Source of the DNA: Phascolarctobacterium sp.
Lineage (GTDB): Bacteria; Bacillota; Negativicutes; Acidaminococcales; Acidaminococcaceae
Assembly: GCF_030531065.1 (NCBI RefSeq)
Contig: NZ_JAUNOQ010000009.1
Coordinates: 36,000-99,999, forward strand
Direction: 5' to 3'
Length of the DNA: 64,000 nt
Position numbers and translations under genes: made by a program. The notes under the pieces were generated by a model that ran no database searches, was not told where the DNA came from, and saw only the letters and a program-made list of their open reading frames with translations. This document shows, one piece after another, positions 8,376-17,843 of this stretch (position 1 is its first letter; each line of letters opens with the position of its first letter).

Positions 8376-10853
8376 TTAATCTTCTCCCTTCTCCCGCAAA
8401 TGATAAATCAATAGGCGCAGCGCCGTATCCAATTGCCTGCGGTCTTCTTCATTGCGCACCCAACTATAAATCAGCGTATGAAATTCGTTGAAATGCTGCA
8501 TTAAAATTTTATTATTAGTTTCCGCCGGCTGCATTCTTCCCAAGGTATAGGCTAAACGCGCTATATTTATCTTGCCTTCAGTTTCTATACTCTCTAAAAG
8601 CTTTAGCATTTTATAAAGCATAGCCATGCCAACATTAAGCTTATTAGCGTCATTTCTGTATAAATCCAGATGAGCAAACAAAAAATCCAATTTTTCCCGG
8701 CAAACTCCGTCTTCAAAATTTTGCCAGCTATAAACGTGCCTGCATTTCAATTCTTCCTTATCAGATATTTGATTAGTTTCAAAGCCAAATAAAGCGATAC
8801 TGTTTTTGCCATCAATGTTCTTCGCCGCGTCCTCTAACAGTCCCGTTAATTTTGCCATCTGGCTAACTGGATAATCAGGACTAAATAAAGCCAATCCTGC
8901 CGAAAAGGAAAGTTTGCCTCCGGTGAAACGATCAAACGCTTTTCTTATATCGACCGCCGTTTCCAGCAAATCATCCCATGCGCCTACTAAAAAAACGTCG
9001 TCGCCGCCTGAATACACCACATGCACTTTACGAGACGCAGCCTGTTTCTCGGCAAAAAGCGCAAAAGGCGTTATCTTTTTATTATCGCAGCCCTCAAGCT
9101 CGCCGCTGCAAATTTTCTTAACGGCAAGTTTAAAAAATATACTCAAATTTTTAGACATATCGGCATAACGCGATAAAGTAGCATATTTAAACTTATCTTC
9201 CGCAGCGTAATCTATAAAACCGCCGATGAAAGCCGCTCCCAAATTATCAACGTCCGCCCGCAGGACGCCTAATCGTTTTATGCCTTTTTCTCTATCACCG
9301 CTGGCTTCAGCCAAATCCGAAAATTCCATAATACTACCGTTAGATTTTTTTGCGGCATAATCAGCCAACCACAAGCGCGAAGACAATAGGCTTCCAGTTA
9401 CAGCCTTATTTTTACTGTACAAACGCACTAAATCAGATAACTTTTCTAAACTTCTCTCACTAACGGCACGCAAATAAAGTTTTCTTTGATAACCAAAGAT
9501 TTCTAAACTATCATTATCTTTCTGACTTGTAATTGCAAATACAGATTCATTATTGAGAATTTGCGCCCCTAATTTATATAAACCCAGGCACAACGGACAA
9601 ATATAACCGTCGCTGAGAGAAGCATCTTCCAACAATACGGAACTTGAAGAATGGCAAACGGAGCATTCTCTACCATGAGCCTCATCGTTTATTTCAGCAA
9701 AAATATTCTGTAACGTTCCGACACCATATCGGCAAAGCTTATCCTTGTTCAAAGCCTTGCTGACAGCGGCAAAAATATTTCTTTGCTGCCCGGATTCCAT
9801 AAGGTCGTCAGCCGAACATTCTGCAAAGCCCAAAGCCATATATAACGACGTCGAAAAATTTTTCCAAAGCCATTCGTTGCACGCTTCTTGTAAATTATTT
9901 AAAGCTTGTTTTGCAGCTAAAGTATTAGCGGTCAAAATATAAAAGTGCCCGCCTCCGGAATAAAGTAAATTAGCGCGGGATAAATTAAGCTTTGTCAACA
10001 GTTCATCAATAAAATCTTCCATCAGTATTTCTAAATAAAAAGAACGCCCACGCAAAGATTTCAAAGCGCCTTTAGAAGGTATCGTATAGATAAAACTTTG
10101 TATTCCCGATAAATCTCCAGACACCAGTAAAAAAGATTTTTCTTGACGAAACGCTTTATTATTCACGAAGCAATACCGGCGGTAATCATGAATATTATTG
10201 TCCTGAAAATACTGGTACATACAAGAAGCCAGCGCCGCAGTAACTTTAGAGTGCACGTATAAAGAAATATCGCAAGCTTCGCTTTTATTAGTGCTAGACG
10301 GAACATAGCTGGTTAAATCTTCCATAATTCGCAAAAGTTCGTTGTTTTGCATTTTATCTATGGAAGCGCGCTCAAAATTACTGGTAAATTCTGCCACCAA
10401 ATCTTTATATTTATCATCGGATGCCAAGCATAACTCTTGCGTCGGATAATTAAAATTATTAGACGGATCGAGCCCGCGTAAATAATATTTACCAACTATC
10501 CCTTTTCCTCGCCCGCCGAAAAGATTAAAAATACTTTCCAAGCAAGATTGCGCATCAAAGCCTTTAGTTTCGCCTTCAATATCACGTCTATCGGCGCCAG
10601 CGGCAATATTATCGGCTTCATAAACAATATAACTTAAATCGTTCTCTTTTAATTGTACATTTCTTAGAGACGAAGCATGATGGTACTTAATACAATTAAC
10701 CAAATTCCTTGTTTCTTCATTTTGTGGTAAAAACGTACCTATATATTCCGCTCCAGCCTGATAATGATTGCCCAAGCTATGGTCTGCGCGAATACATACT
10801 TTACCAATATCATGTAGTAAGGAACTTTTGATTAAAATATCTAATTCGTTCAC
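8376..10853 (-). CDS. cas10: Cas10/Csm1, HD-nuclease and cyclic-oligoadenylate synthase
   Basis: Cas10 is the large subunit that degrades DNA through its HD domain and makes cyclic oligoadenylates through its Palm domain when target RNA binds. The N-terminal HD motif (LLHDIGK, His14-Asp15), a four-Cys zinc finger (CSVC ... CPLC) and the Palm GGDD motif (VYSGGDD) are all intact, so both activities are predicted. A GTG start at 10853 is preferred because GGGAGG lies 7 nt upstream; the frame stays open for 11 more codons but without a suitable site. At about 825 residues it is of normal length. It is the first gene of the operon. Confidence 0.95.
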   Translation of the reverse strand: MNELDILIKSSLLHDIGKVCIRADHSLGNHYQAGAEYIGTFLPQNEETRNLVNCIKYHHASSLRNVQLKENDLSYIVYEADNIAAGADRRDIEGETKGFDAQSCLESIFNLFGGRGKGIVGKYYLRGLDPSNNFNYPTQELCLASDDKYKDLVAEFTSNFERASIDKMQNNELLRIMEDLTSYVPSSTNKSEACDISLYVHSKVTAALASCMYQYFQDNNIHDYRRYCFVNNKAFRQEKSFLLVSGDLSGIQSFIYTIPSKGALKSLRGRSFYLEILMEDFIDELLTKLNLSRANLLYSGGGHFYILTANTLAAKQALNNLQEACNEWLWKNFSTSLYMALGFAECSADDLMESGQQRNIFAAVSKALNKDKLCRYGVGTLQNIFAEINDEAHGRECSVCHSSSSVLLEDASLSDGYICPLCLGLYKLGAQILNNESVFAITSQKDNDSLEIFGYQRKLYLRAVSERSLEKLSDLVRLYSKNKAVTGSLLSSRLWLADYAAKKSNGSIMEFSDLAEASGDREKGIKRLGVLRADVDNLGAAFIGGFIDYAAEDKFKYATLSRYADMSKNLSIFFKLAVKKICSGELEGCDNKKITPFALFAEKQAASRKVHVVYSGGDDVFLVGAWDDLLETAVDIRKAFDRFTGGKLSFSAGLALFSPDYPVSQMAKLTGLLEDAAKNIDGKNSIALFGFETNQISDKEELKCRHVYSWQNFEDGVCREKLDFLFAHLDLYRNDANKLNVGMAMLYKMLKLLESIETEGKINIARLAYTLGRMQPAETNNKILMQHFNEFHTLIYSWVRNEEDRRQLDTALRLLIYHLREKGED

Positions 10854-10890
10854 TAATATTCCTCCCTTACATAAATTACACATCACTCAA

Positions 10891-10918
10891 AATATATTAT
10901 TAATTCTCTAAGCTCCAA
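10891..10918 (-). promoter_or_regulatory. Candidate cas operon promoter
   Basis: On the minus strand, TTGGAG (10913-10918) and TATATT (10891-10896) are separated by 16 bp and lie about 40 bp upstream of the cas10 GTG start. The match to sigma-70 boxes is moderate. Confidence 0.45.
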
Positions 10919-10988
10919 AATAATTCCTGCATAGTCAGATAAATTGTTTATAACAAAATCATTGAAATATTTCCTGCTCCTCCGCAAG

Positions 10989-11027
10989 TTTATCTAATCG
11001 CGATTTGTATAATCCAGATTAGATAAA
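10989..11027. promoter_or_regulatory. 11-bp inverted repeat upstream of the cas operon
   Basis: TTTATCTAATC (10989-10999) and its perfect complement GATTAGATAAA (11017-11027) are separated by 17 bp. The left arm runs into a short palindrome AATCGCGATT. There is no T-tract, so a DNA operator is more likely than a terminator. It lies about 70 bp upstream of the candidate cas promoter. Confidence 0.5.
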
Positions 11028-11091
11028 TTCACTGTAAGCCACGCGCCAAATTTTCCGTCCCGCTCTAATCTAAAAATTTTCCCGGCCACGC

Positions 11092-11123
11092 AAAAACGAC
11101 GCATACCACAAAGGCATGCGCCG
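11092..11123 (-). terminator. Terminator after the symporter gene
   Basis: On the minus strand CGGCGCATGCC pairs with GGTATGCGTCG (11 bp with two G-U pairs, loop of 5), followed by five T residues. It lies 35 bp after the symporter stop and separates it from the cas operon. Confidence 0.75.
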
Positions 11124-11157
11124 TGAAAAAATCATTTTGCTTTTTAAACTGCGCCGC

Positions 11158-12345
11158 TTACAGCAGGCCTGCTTCTTTAACCTCGTCAATGCCGTGCTTT
11201 TCAGCGTAGCCGGTAAGCATCAAGGTCAGCGCGCCGTCGCCGGTTACGTTGCAGGCGGTGCCGAAGCTGTCCTGCAAAGCGAAAATGGTCAGCATCAGCG
11301 CGGTGCCGGTTTCGTCAAAGCCCAGCACGCTGATGATTAAGCCCAAAGAAGCCATAACCGTACCGCCGGGCACGCCGGGCGCGCCGATAGCAAAAATGCC
11401 CAGCAGCAGGCAGAACAGCACCATCGTGCCCATAGAAGGCAGAGTACCGTACAGCACCTGGGATACGACCATGACGAAGAAAACTTCGGTCAGCACGCTG
11501 CCGCACAAATGGATATTGGCAAACAGAGGAATGCCGAAGTTTACCAAATCCTTACGCAGCACGGTGGATTTCAGCGCGCATTTCAGAGCTACGGCCAGCG
11601 TGGCGGCGGAGGACATAGTGCCCACGGCGGTGATATAGGCCGGACCGTAATGCTTGACCACGTTCATGGGATTGGCCCCCGCATAAGCGCCGGCCAAAAG
11701 ATACAGCAGCGCCAGCCAGATGTAATGCCCCAGCATAACGATAACTACGACGATGAGGAACACGGGCAGCTGCCTGGTAATCGCGCCCTCATACGCCAGG
11801 CCGCAGAAGGTGCAGGCGATAAACACTGGCAGAATAGCGATAACGATACGGGTAACTATGGCCAGAACGATTTGCTGGAATTCCTCCAGACATTTAATAA
11901 TCGTATTGGATTTAGTCCAGGCCGCAGCTAGGCCAATCAGCACGGACAGCACCAAAGCGCTCATTACGCTCATCACCGGCGCAATTTTTAAATCAAAGAG
12001 CAGCTTGGGCAGTTCCTGGAGGCCGTCGACAGTCGGCGTAATATTCAAAAAGGGTATCAGCGTGTAACCGGCCGCCGTAGAAAAGAAGGCCGCGCCTATG
12101 GAAGAAACGTAGGCGATGGTGATGGCAACGCGCAGCATAACGCTGGCGTGCTGTCCCAACCGCGTGATGGACGGAGCGATAAAGCCAATGATAATCAGCG
12201 GTACGCAGAAATTAATCAGCTGCCCCAAAAGGCTTTTGACCGTCAGGATCACCTGCATAACGCCTTCGCCCACGCTCAGGCCCACGCCCATGCCTAAAAT
12301 TACGCCCAGCAACAGACGCATAGGCAGACTTCCTAAAATATTCAT
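11158..12345 (-). CDS. Cation:dicarboxylate/amino-acid symporter (DAACS family)
   Basis: A multi-pass inner-membrane transporter of the DAACS (SLC1) family, which couples uptake of glutamate, aspartate, serine/threonine or C4-dicarboxylates to cations. The 395-residue protein has the serine-rich re-entrant loop (GTMSSAATLAVALK), the second hairpin motif GAPGVPGGTVMA and the C-terminal TM8 motif DSFGTACNVTGDG, all typical of the family and forming the substrate site. The exact substrate cannot be read from these motifs. It is monocistronic, with its own terminator at 11092, and unrelated to its neighbours. An ACTCCC-rich region precedes the ATG but no strong Shine-Dalgarno is evident beyond GGGAG. 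Confidence 0.9.
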   Translation of the reverse strand: MNILGSLPMRLLLGVILGMGVGLSVGEGVMQVILTVKSLLGQLINFCVPLIIIGFIAPSITRLGQHASVMLRVAITIAYVSSIGAAFFSTAAGYTLIPFLNITPTVDGLQELPKLLFDLKIAPVMSVMSALVLSVLIGLAAAWTKSNTIIKCLEEFQQIVLAIVTRIVIAILPVFIACTFCGLAYEGAITRQLPVFLIVVVIVMLGHYIWLALLYLLAGAYAGANPMNVVKHYGPAYITAVGTMSSAATLAVALKCALKSTVLRKDLVNFGIPLFANIHLCGSVLTEVFFVMVVSQVLYGTLPSMGTMVLFCLLLGIFAIGAPGVPGGTVMASLGLIISVLGFDETGTALMLTIFALQDSFGTACNVTGDGALTLMLTGYAEKHGIDEVKEAGLL

Positions 12346-12446
12346 AAAAACACTCCCACTTCCTTAAAATAATATTAGCTGTAATTATAATAGCGTACAC
12401 TAAATAAAATAGCAAGCAAAATTGTGAATTTTAGTTAAATTGAGGC

Positions 12447-12481
12447 AAAAAAATTAAGCTTCTCCGCAGCAGGAGAAGCTT
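12447..12481 (-). terminator. Terminator of the aro operon
   Basis: AAGCTTCTCC (12456-12465) and GGAGAAGCTT (12472-12481) form a 10-bp stem with a 6-nt loop. On the minus strand it is followed by AATTTTTTT. It lies about 50 bp past the aroQ stop and ends the ten-gene operon. Confidence 0.88.
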
Positions 12482-12528
12482 TAATAAGCCGCAGCTATGC
12501 TCTTGTCAGCCGTGCGCGGCGGCTATTC

Positions 12529-12969
12529 TTACGCTTCGGGCTCGTACACGGCCAGCGCCTCCAACGCCAGAGCGTAACCGGCAAAGCCCAGGCCGCAAAT
12601 CTGCCCGATGCAGCCGGCAACCGTCACGGAATGATGGCGAAATTCCTCGCGCTGATGAATATTGCTGATATGCACCTCGATGGCCGGAAGATTAACGGCC
12701 TTCAGCGCGTCCAGAATCGCTACGCTGTAATGCGTGAACGCCGCCGGGTTGATAACGATGCCGTCGAAAGCGCCGTAAGCCTTTTGAATAGCGGTAACGA
12801 TATCGCCCTCGTAATTGCTTTGCAAAAGCTCTACTTCCACGCCTAATTTAGCCGCAGCCGAGCGGATGTAAGCGCACAGGCTCTCGTAATCGCGACGGCC
12901 GTAAATAGCTTTTTCCCTGGTGCCCAGCATATTGATGTTGGGGCCGTTTAGTACTAAAATTCTTCGCAT
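12529..12969 (-). CDS. aroQ: Type II 3-dehydroquinate dehydratase
   Basis: Converts 3-dehydroquinate to 3-dehydroshikimate, step 3 of the shikimate pathway. The 146-residue protein is a type II (dodecameric) enzyme: N-terminal LNGPNINMLGTRE with the flexible lid, the catalytic Tyr in AIYGRRDYE, and INPAAFTHYSVAILDAL plus EVHISNIHQREEFRHHS, which hold the conserved Asn and His residues. It is the last gene of the aro operon, 12 bp after aroK. Confidence 0.96.
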   Translation of the reverse strand: MRRILVLNGPNINMLGTREKAIYGRRDYESLCAYIRSAAAKLGVEVELLQSNYEGDIVTAIQKAYGAFDGIVINPAAFTHYSVAILDALKAVNLPAIEVHISNIHQREEFRHHSVTVAGCIGQICGLGFAGYALALEALAVYEPEA

Positions 12970-12981
12970 ATTATCCCTCGC

Positions 12982-13482
12982 TTATTCGGCGATTTCTTTG
13001 GCGTGCTGCGTTAAAAGCGCCAGCGTTCTGCCGAAGTCGCCGTTATTTTCAATAATTTTATCCGCGTGCCTGCGGTAAAGGGCGATACGTTCGTCGTACA
13101 GCGTGTACAGACGCTGCTTGTCGTCGGCCAGCAGGGGACGCGCGTCGCCTTCGATGCAGCCGATAATTTTATCCGGCTGCCTGTCGATAAACAGCACTAC
13201 GCCCTGCCGCTTGAGCAGCTCCATATTCTGCGGCCGTTTCACCGCGCCGCCGCCCGTGGCGATAACGACGCCCTGCAGCTGCGCCAGGTAGGCCAGCGTG
13301 CGGGTTTCCGCCTCGCGGAAGGCGTCCTCGCTTTCGGCAAAAAAGCTTTTGATGGTGCGCCGCTCCCGCTCTTCCAGCACCTCGTCGGCGTCGAAAAATT
13401 CGCGGCCCAGCCGCTTAGCCAGCCGCTTGCCCAAGGTGCTTTTGCCACAGCCGGGCATCCCGATTAAAATAATATTTTTCAT
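12982..13482 (-). CDS. aroK: Shikimate kinase
   Basis: Phosphorylates shikimate with ATP (step 5). The Walker A loop GMPGCGKSTLGKRLA is at the N-terminus, FFDADEVLEER provides the shikimate-binding Asp and Mg site, and IATGGGAVKRP is the substrate-binding GGG motif. At 166 residues it has normal length. Its ATG overlaps the aroE stop by 4 bp. Confidence 0.96.
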   Translation of the reverse strand: MKNIILIGMPGCGKSTLGKRLAKRLGREFFDADEVLEERERRTIKSFFAESEDAFREAETRTLAYLAQLQGVVIATGGGAVKRPQNMELLKRQGVVLFIDRQPDKIIGCIEGDARPLLADDKQRLYTLYDERIALYRRHADKIIENNGDFGRTLALLTQHAKEIAE

Positions 13483-14297
13483 AGCGTTTGCTCCAGCTCC
13501 CGCATGATGCGCACAATCAAACCGCTGTCATAGCGTTCGCCCTGCCAGATTTCCTGCGCCGCCACCGCCTGCGCGACGAGCATAAACAAGCCGTTGACCG
13601 CCTTGCGCCCAGCCGCCTGGGCCTGTCGCAAAAATAGCGTCTGCGCCGGGTTGTAAATTAAATCCACGCTGGCGCTGAAGGCCGCGCTGATTTCCGCGCC
13701 GACGGGCGCGGCTTCCATTTTGGGATACATGCCCACCGGCGTGCAGTTGACCAGCAAATCGCCCTGCAAAGCGCGCACGGTCTGGTAATCCACGAACTGC
13801 GCCATGGGCGCGATTTCCAGAAAATGCGCGTCGGCTTTGCTGACGTCGCGGGTAACTAAATACAGCCTGCCCACGCCCTGGTCGGCCAGATATTTGACTA
13901 CGGCCCGCGCCGCTCCGCCCGTACCCAGCACGGCGGCTGTACGGCCTGCCGCTTCGATTTCATTATAGTCCAGCATGCGCCCGAAGCCGAAATAATCCGT
14001 GTTATACCCCCACGCGCCGTCGCCGGTAAATTTAATGGTGTTGACTGCGCCGATGGCCGCAGCCTCCGGCGCAATTTTATCCAGCAGCGGCATCACGTGC
14101 AGCTTATGGGGAATGGTCACATTGCAGCCCGCATAAGCGCGGCGCAGCTCCTGCATTCGCTGCGGCAAAGTCTCCAGCTCCGTTTCCAGCAAATTATATT
14201 GGCCGCTGCGCCCCGTATAAGCGAAAAACAGCCGGTGGATCTGCGGCGATAGGCTGTGTCCCAGCTTGCCGCCCAAAAGTCCGTATAGCTTTTCCAT
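13479..14297 (-). CDS. aroE: Shikimate dehydrogenase (NADP)
   Basis: Reduces 3-dehydroshikimate to shikimate (step 4). Residues 1-110 form the substrate domain with LGHSLSPQIH and the catalytic Lys in NVTIPHKLHVMP; AVNTIKF and the NADP-binding loop VLGTGGAARAVV follow. The C-terminal GLFMLVAQAVAAQEIW helix is typical. At 272 residues it is complete. It lies 3 bp after pheA and overlaps aroK by 4 bp. Confidence 0.96.
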   Translation of the reverse strand: MEKLYGLLGGKLGHSLSPQIHRLFFAYTGRSGQYNLLETELETLPQRMQELRRAYAGCNVTIPHKLHVMPLLDKIAPEAAAIGAVNTIKFTGDGAWGYNTDYFGFGRMLDYNEIEAAGRTAAVLGTGGAARAVVKYLADQGVGRLYLVTRDVSKADAHFLEIAPMAQFVDYQTVRALQGDLLVNCTPVGMYPKMEAAPVGAEISAAFSASVDLIYNPAQTLFLRQAQAAGRKAVNGLFMLVAQAVAAQEIWQGERYDSGLIVRIMRELEQTL

Positions 14298-14300
14298 TTC

Positions 14301-15419
14301 CTATTCCTTCTTTTCGTAAGCGCGGTAATTGCCCAAAATTTTTAAATAAGTGCTCTTGGACTTAACCTCTTCCATCACGTCGCCCACCAGCGGGTCGGAC
14401 AAATTGCCCGTCACATCGATATAGAAAAAGTATTCCCAAGGCTTGCCTTTGGTCGGACGCGATTCCAAATTCGTCAAATTAAGCCCGGTATGGTAAAAGC
14501 TGGCCAGTATTTTATACAACGAACCGGTTTCGTGCTTCACAGCGAAAATCAGCGTAATCTTATTGGCGTGCGGAATGATTTCCGGCTTACGCGCGATAAT
14601 GACGAAGCGTGTGTAATTATTGCTGTTGCTGTTAATCGCCGGAGCGATGATTTGCAAATTATACATATCGGCCGCCGCCTTACCGGCTACCGCGCCCAGG
14701 GTAATATCCTGCTTTGCTGCCACCTCTTCGGCGCTTTTGCTGGTGCTGAAATAAGGCACCTGCTCCATATCCGGGTAATCTCGGAAGAAATCCTTGCACT
14801 GCTTAAAGCCCTGGGGATGGGAATAAACCGTCTTGATGCTGCCCAGCGTCGCGCCCGCGCAGCCCAAAAGGTTCTGCTCGATTTTGACGCACTGCTCGCC
14901 CACGATGCTGCAATCGTAATGGCGCAACAGGTCGTAAACCTCGGTGATGCCGCCGGTAGAGCTGTTTTCGATGGGCAGCACGGCGTAATCCATGGAGCCG
15001 TCGGAAATGCTGCTGATTACCTCCTCGAAAGTATTGTAATGATGGCGGTTGTATTTGCGACCGCGGAAATATTCGTCCAGCGCCTGATGGGTAAAGGAAC
15101 CGGCGGGGCCGAAGCAGGCCACTTCAAAAGTGCGGTCGCTGGCCTCGCTCATAGCCGTTTCTTCCAAAACGCAGGCCTGGTCGATAATGCCGCGCATAAT
15201 ATTTTTCACGGCGATGGAATAATCTTGATTTTCCAAAAAACCCGCAACCTTGGCGATAACCTTGGCCTCGCGGTTTTTATCTTTAACGGGCATACCCTTG
15301 GATTTTTTATAGGCCGCCACCTGCATTACTAATTGCAGGCGCTGCTCCAGCACCTCGGCCAGCTGCTGGTCGGCCTTATCTATTTCCTTGCGGATGAGTT
15401 CTAAATCTAGCTCCTGCAT
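14301..15419 (-). CDS. pheA: Bifunctional chorismate mutase / prephenate dehydratase
   Basis: Takes chorismate to prephenate and on to phenylpyruvate, committing flux to Phe. Three domains are visible: an AroQ-class chorismate mutase (residues 1-90, LDLELIRKEIDKADQQLAEVL), a prephenate dehydratase starting at FGPAGSFTHQAL with the catalytic-site segment NSSTGGITEV, and a C-terminal ACT domain (LIFAVKHETGSLYKILASFY, with the ESRPTKGKPWEYFFY motif) that normally binds Phe for feedback inhibition. The length of 372 is normal for the fused P-protein. It sits 1 bp after aroC in the operon. Confidence 0.95.
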   Translation of the reverse strand: MQELDLELIRKEIDKADQQLAEVLEQRLQLVMQVAAYKKSKGMPVKDKNREAKVIAKVAGFLENQDYSIAVKNIMRGIIDQACVLEETAMSEASDRTFEVACFGPAGSFTHQALDEYFRGRKYNRHHYNTFEEVISSISDGSMDYAVLPIENSSTGGITEVYDLLRHYDCSIVGEQCVKIEQNLLGCAGATLGSIKTVYSHPQGFKQCKDFFRDYPDMEQVPYFSTSKSAEEVAAKQDITLGAVAGKAAADMYNLQIIAPAINSNSNNYTRFVIIARKPEIIPHANKITLIFAVKHETGSLYKILASFYHTGLNLTNLESRPTKGKPWEYFFYIDVTGNLSDPLVGDVMEEVKSKSTYLKILGNYRAYEKKE

Positions 15420-15420
15420 T

Positions 15421-16515
15421 TTATTTCTCCCATTTCTTTGCTTCCAGTATCAGGTCCCACAGGTTCCAGGCAACTACCGCTTCGATAACCGGCACGGCGC
15501 GCTGCACGATACAGGGGTCGTGCCGGCCAGTGATGGTCAGCGTCGTATCGCTTTTTTCTTTCAGGCTCACCGTGCGCTGCTCGCGCGAAATGGACGGCGT
15601 GGGCTTGAGCGCGGCCCGCAGCAGCAGGGGCATACCGTTGGTAATGCCGCCGGTGATGCCGCCGTTGTGATTGGTCAGCGCGCGCACCTCGCCGTTTTCG
15701 TAATGCAGCTCGTCGTTGGCCTCGGCCCCCGTCAAACCGGCGAAGCCGAAGCCGTCGCCAAATTCCACGCCCTTCACCGCCGGTACGGAAAACAAGCCGT
15801 GGCTTATACGGCTTTCCACCGAATCGAAATAAGGCGCGCCTACGCCCGCAGGCAGGTGCAGCGCCATGGCCTCCACTACGCCGCCCACGCTGTTTAAATC
15901 GCCCTTGGCCTGCAAAATACGCCGCTGCATTTTTTCTCCGGCAACGTCGTCCAGCACGGGGAAGGCTTTAGCCTGCACAGCCAGCAGCTCCGCGTCCGCC
16001 ATGCCCATGGGGTCGAAGGCCGCGTCCTCGATATCGCCGACGCGCAGGATATGCGCGCCCACAATAACGCCGCAGCGCGCCAGGGCCTGCTTAGCCACCG
16101 CGCCCGCAAAAACCAGGGGCGCAGTCAGACGGCCGCTGAAATGGCCGCCGCCGCGATAATCGTTAAAGCCCTGATAACGCACGTGCCCTGCGTAATCCGC
16201 GTGGCCGGGGCGCATTTTATCCTGCAAAATACTGTAATCCCTGGAATGCTGGTCGCTGTTGGCTATGCGGGCGCACAAGGGCGTGCCCGTGGTATAGCCG
16301 TTGAAAAAGCCGCTCTGAATTTCCACCGCGTCGCTTTCCTTACGCGCCGTAGTCAACGCGCTCTGTCCGGGCGCACGGCGCGCCATTTCCCTAGCGATAG
16401 CTTCTTCGTCCAGCGCCAGTCCCGGCGGCAGCCCGTCCAGCACTACGCCGATGGAGCGGCCGTGGGATTCGCCGTAAATGCTCATTTTAATATTCATCCC
16501 AAAAACGCCGCTCAT
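15421..16515 (-). CDS. aroC: Chorismate synthase
   Basis: Converts EPSP to chorismate using reduced FMN (step 7). Family signatures are YGESHGRSIGVVLDGLPPG at the N-terminus, RPGHADYAG, the FMN-site segment FNDYRGGGHFSGRLTAP and the C-terminal RHDPCIVQRAVPV. The length of 364 residues is normal. The ATG overlaps the aroA stop by 4 bp. The start SGVFGMNIKMSIYGESHG fits the family; a second ATG at codon 7 is possible. Confidence 0.96.
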   Translation of the reverse strand: MSGVFGMNIKMSIYGESHGRSIGVVLDGLPPGLALDEEAIAREMARRAPGQSALTTARKESDAVEIQSGFFNGYTTGTPLCARIANSDQHSRDYSILQDKMRPGHADYAGHVRYQGFNDYRGGGHFSGRLTAPLVFAGAVAKQALARCGVIVGAHILRVGDIEDAAFDPMGMADAELLAVQAKAFPVLDDVAGEKMQRRILQAKGDLNSVGGVVEAMALHLPAGVGAPYFDSVESRISHGLFSVPAVKGVEFGDGFGFAGLTGAEANDELHYENGEVRALTNHNGGITGGITNGMPLLLRAALKPTPSISREQRTVSLKEKSDTTLTITGRHDPCIVQRAVPVIEAVVAWNLWDLILEAKKWEK

Positions 16516-17837
16516 GCCAGCACCTCAATCTTTCCGCCCAAAGCGCAGTAATCGCTCCAGAACGCCGGATAGGATTTGCCGACGCTGCCCGCGCCGTGCA
16601 GTACGATGGGCAAAAAGCAGCGCTGAGCCGCGATGGCCAGGCTCATTGCGATGCGGTGGTCGTTCCAGGCGTCCACCTCCACGCCGCCGATCAAGCCGCC
16701 GGGCTGCCCGTAAACGGTCAAGCCCTCGTCCTCCTCCACAATCTGCGCGCCCATTTTATTAAGCTCGCTGGTCATGGCCGCCAGACGGTCGCATTCCTTA
16801 ATGCGCAAACGCCCCGCGTTGACAATTTTAGTTATGCCCTCGCTAAGTGCAGCCACAGCCGTCAGCACGGGAATAATATCGGGGCAGTTGGCCGCGTCGA
16901 TAACCGTGGCCTGGGTTACGCCGCCGCGCACGGCAACGGCGTTTTCACTGCGGGAAATGCTTGCGCCCATGCGCTCCATAATTTCCACGACGGCCTTGTC
17001 GCCCTGCAGCGAAGCGAAATCCACGCCGCTGCACGCGACTTTGTCGCCCAGGCTGCCGCCTGCCAGCCAGAAGGCCGCCTGGGACCAGTCGCCCTCCACC
17101 CGGCTGCTCTGCGCCCGATAGCGCTGCCTGCCCGGAACAAGATAGCGCCGGTGCGCACCGTTTTCGTTGGTCACTCTGACGCCGTACTTGGCCAGGCATT
17201 GCAACGTCATATCCACATAAGCCGCCGATTCCAGCGGCGAAGTAATTTCAATCACCGAATCGCCGTCCAATAAGGGCAGCGCAAACAGCAGCCCGCTGAC
17301 AAACTGGCTGCTGACATTGCCCGGCAGCTTAAAAATCCCCGAACGCAGGCGACCGTTGACCGTCAAAGGCAAATTGCCGCCGTCCGTAAAATATTGAATA
17401 AGCTGCTCGTCAAAAATATCGTAATAAGCCTGTAACGGACGTGACACCAGCTTACCATGGCCCGTAAAGGTCAGCGGACAGTTCAGCGTCGCTCCCAAGG
17501 GAATGAAAAACCGTAAGGTGGAACCGCTTTCGCCGCAGTCCACATAATCGGCCGCCGCAACTGGACGTCCCGTACCCGTAATCTGCAAGGCCGTGCGTCC
17601 CGGCAGCATGCTGGGAATTTCGTCCACGGTCGCGTCCAGCGCTTTTAAACAGCGCATGGTAGCCTCGATATCCTTGGACATACTGATATTATCCACAATG
17701 CTCGTGCCTGCGGCCAAACCGGCGCAGATTATTTCCCTGTGCCCCATGCTTTTAGAGGACGGCGCCTGCACCGTGCCCCGCAATTTTGCGGGATATATTT
17801 TTACTGTGGCGTCTTGCGCTAATTTATTCAAATCCAT
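16512..17837 (-). CDS. aroA: 5-enolpyruvylshikimate-3-phosphate synthase
   Basis: Joins phosphoenolpyruvate to shikimate-3-phosphate (step 6). The protein (441 residues) has APSSKSMGHREIICAGLAAG at the N-terminus, the GESGSTLRFFIPLGA loop with the glyphosate-site region, RLRIKECDRLAAM and DAWNDHRIAMSLAIAA, all standard. GESGST rather than GNAGT suggests a class II-like enzyme; that is inference from motif only. It begins 6 bp after the aroB stop. Confidence 0.95.
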   Translation of the reverse strand: MDLNKLAQDATVKIYPAKLRGTVQAPSSKSMGHREIICAGLAAGTSIVDNISMSKDIEATMRCLKALDATVDEIPSMLPGRTALQITGTGRPVAAADYVDCGESGSTLRFFIPLGATLNCPLTFTGHGKLVSRPLQAYYDIFDEQLIQYFTDGGNLPLTVNGRLRSGIFKLPGNVSSQFVSGLLFALPLLDGDSVIEITSPLESAAYVDMTLQCLAKYGVRVTNENGAHRRYLVPGRQRYRAQSSRVEGDWSQAAFWLAGGSLGDKVACSGVDFASLQGDKAVVEIMERMGASISRSENAVAVRGGVTQATVIDAANCPDIIPVLTAVAALSEGITKIVNAGRLRIKECDRLAAMTSELNKMGAQIVEEDEGLTVYGQPGGLIGGVEVDAWNDHRIAMSLAIAAQRCFLPIVLHGAGSVGKSYPAFWSDYCALGGKIEVLA

Positions 17838-17843
17838 GTGACT

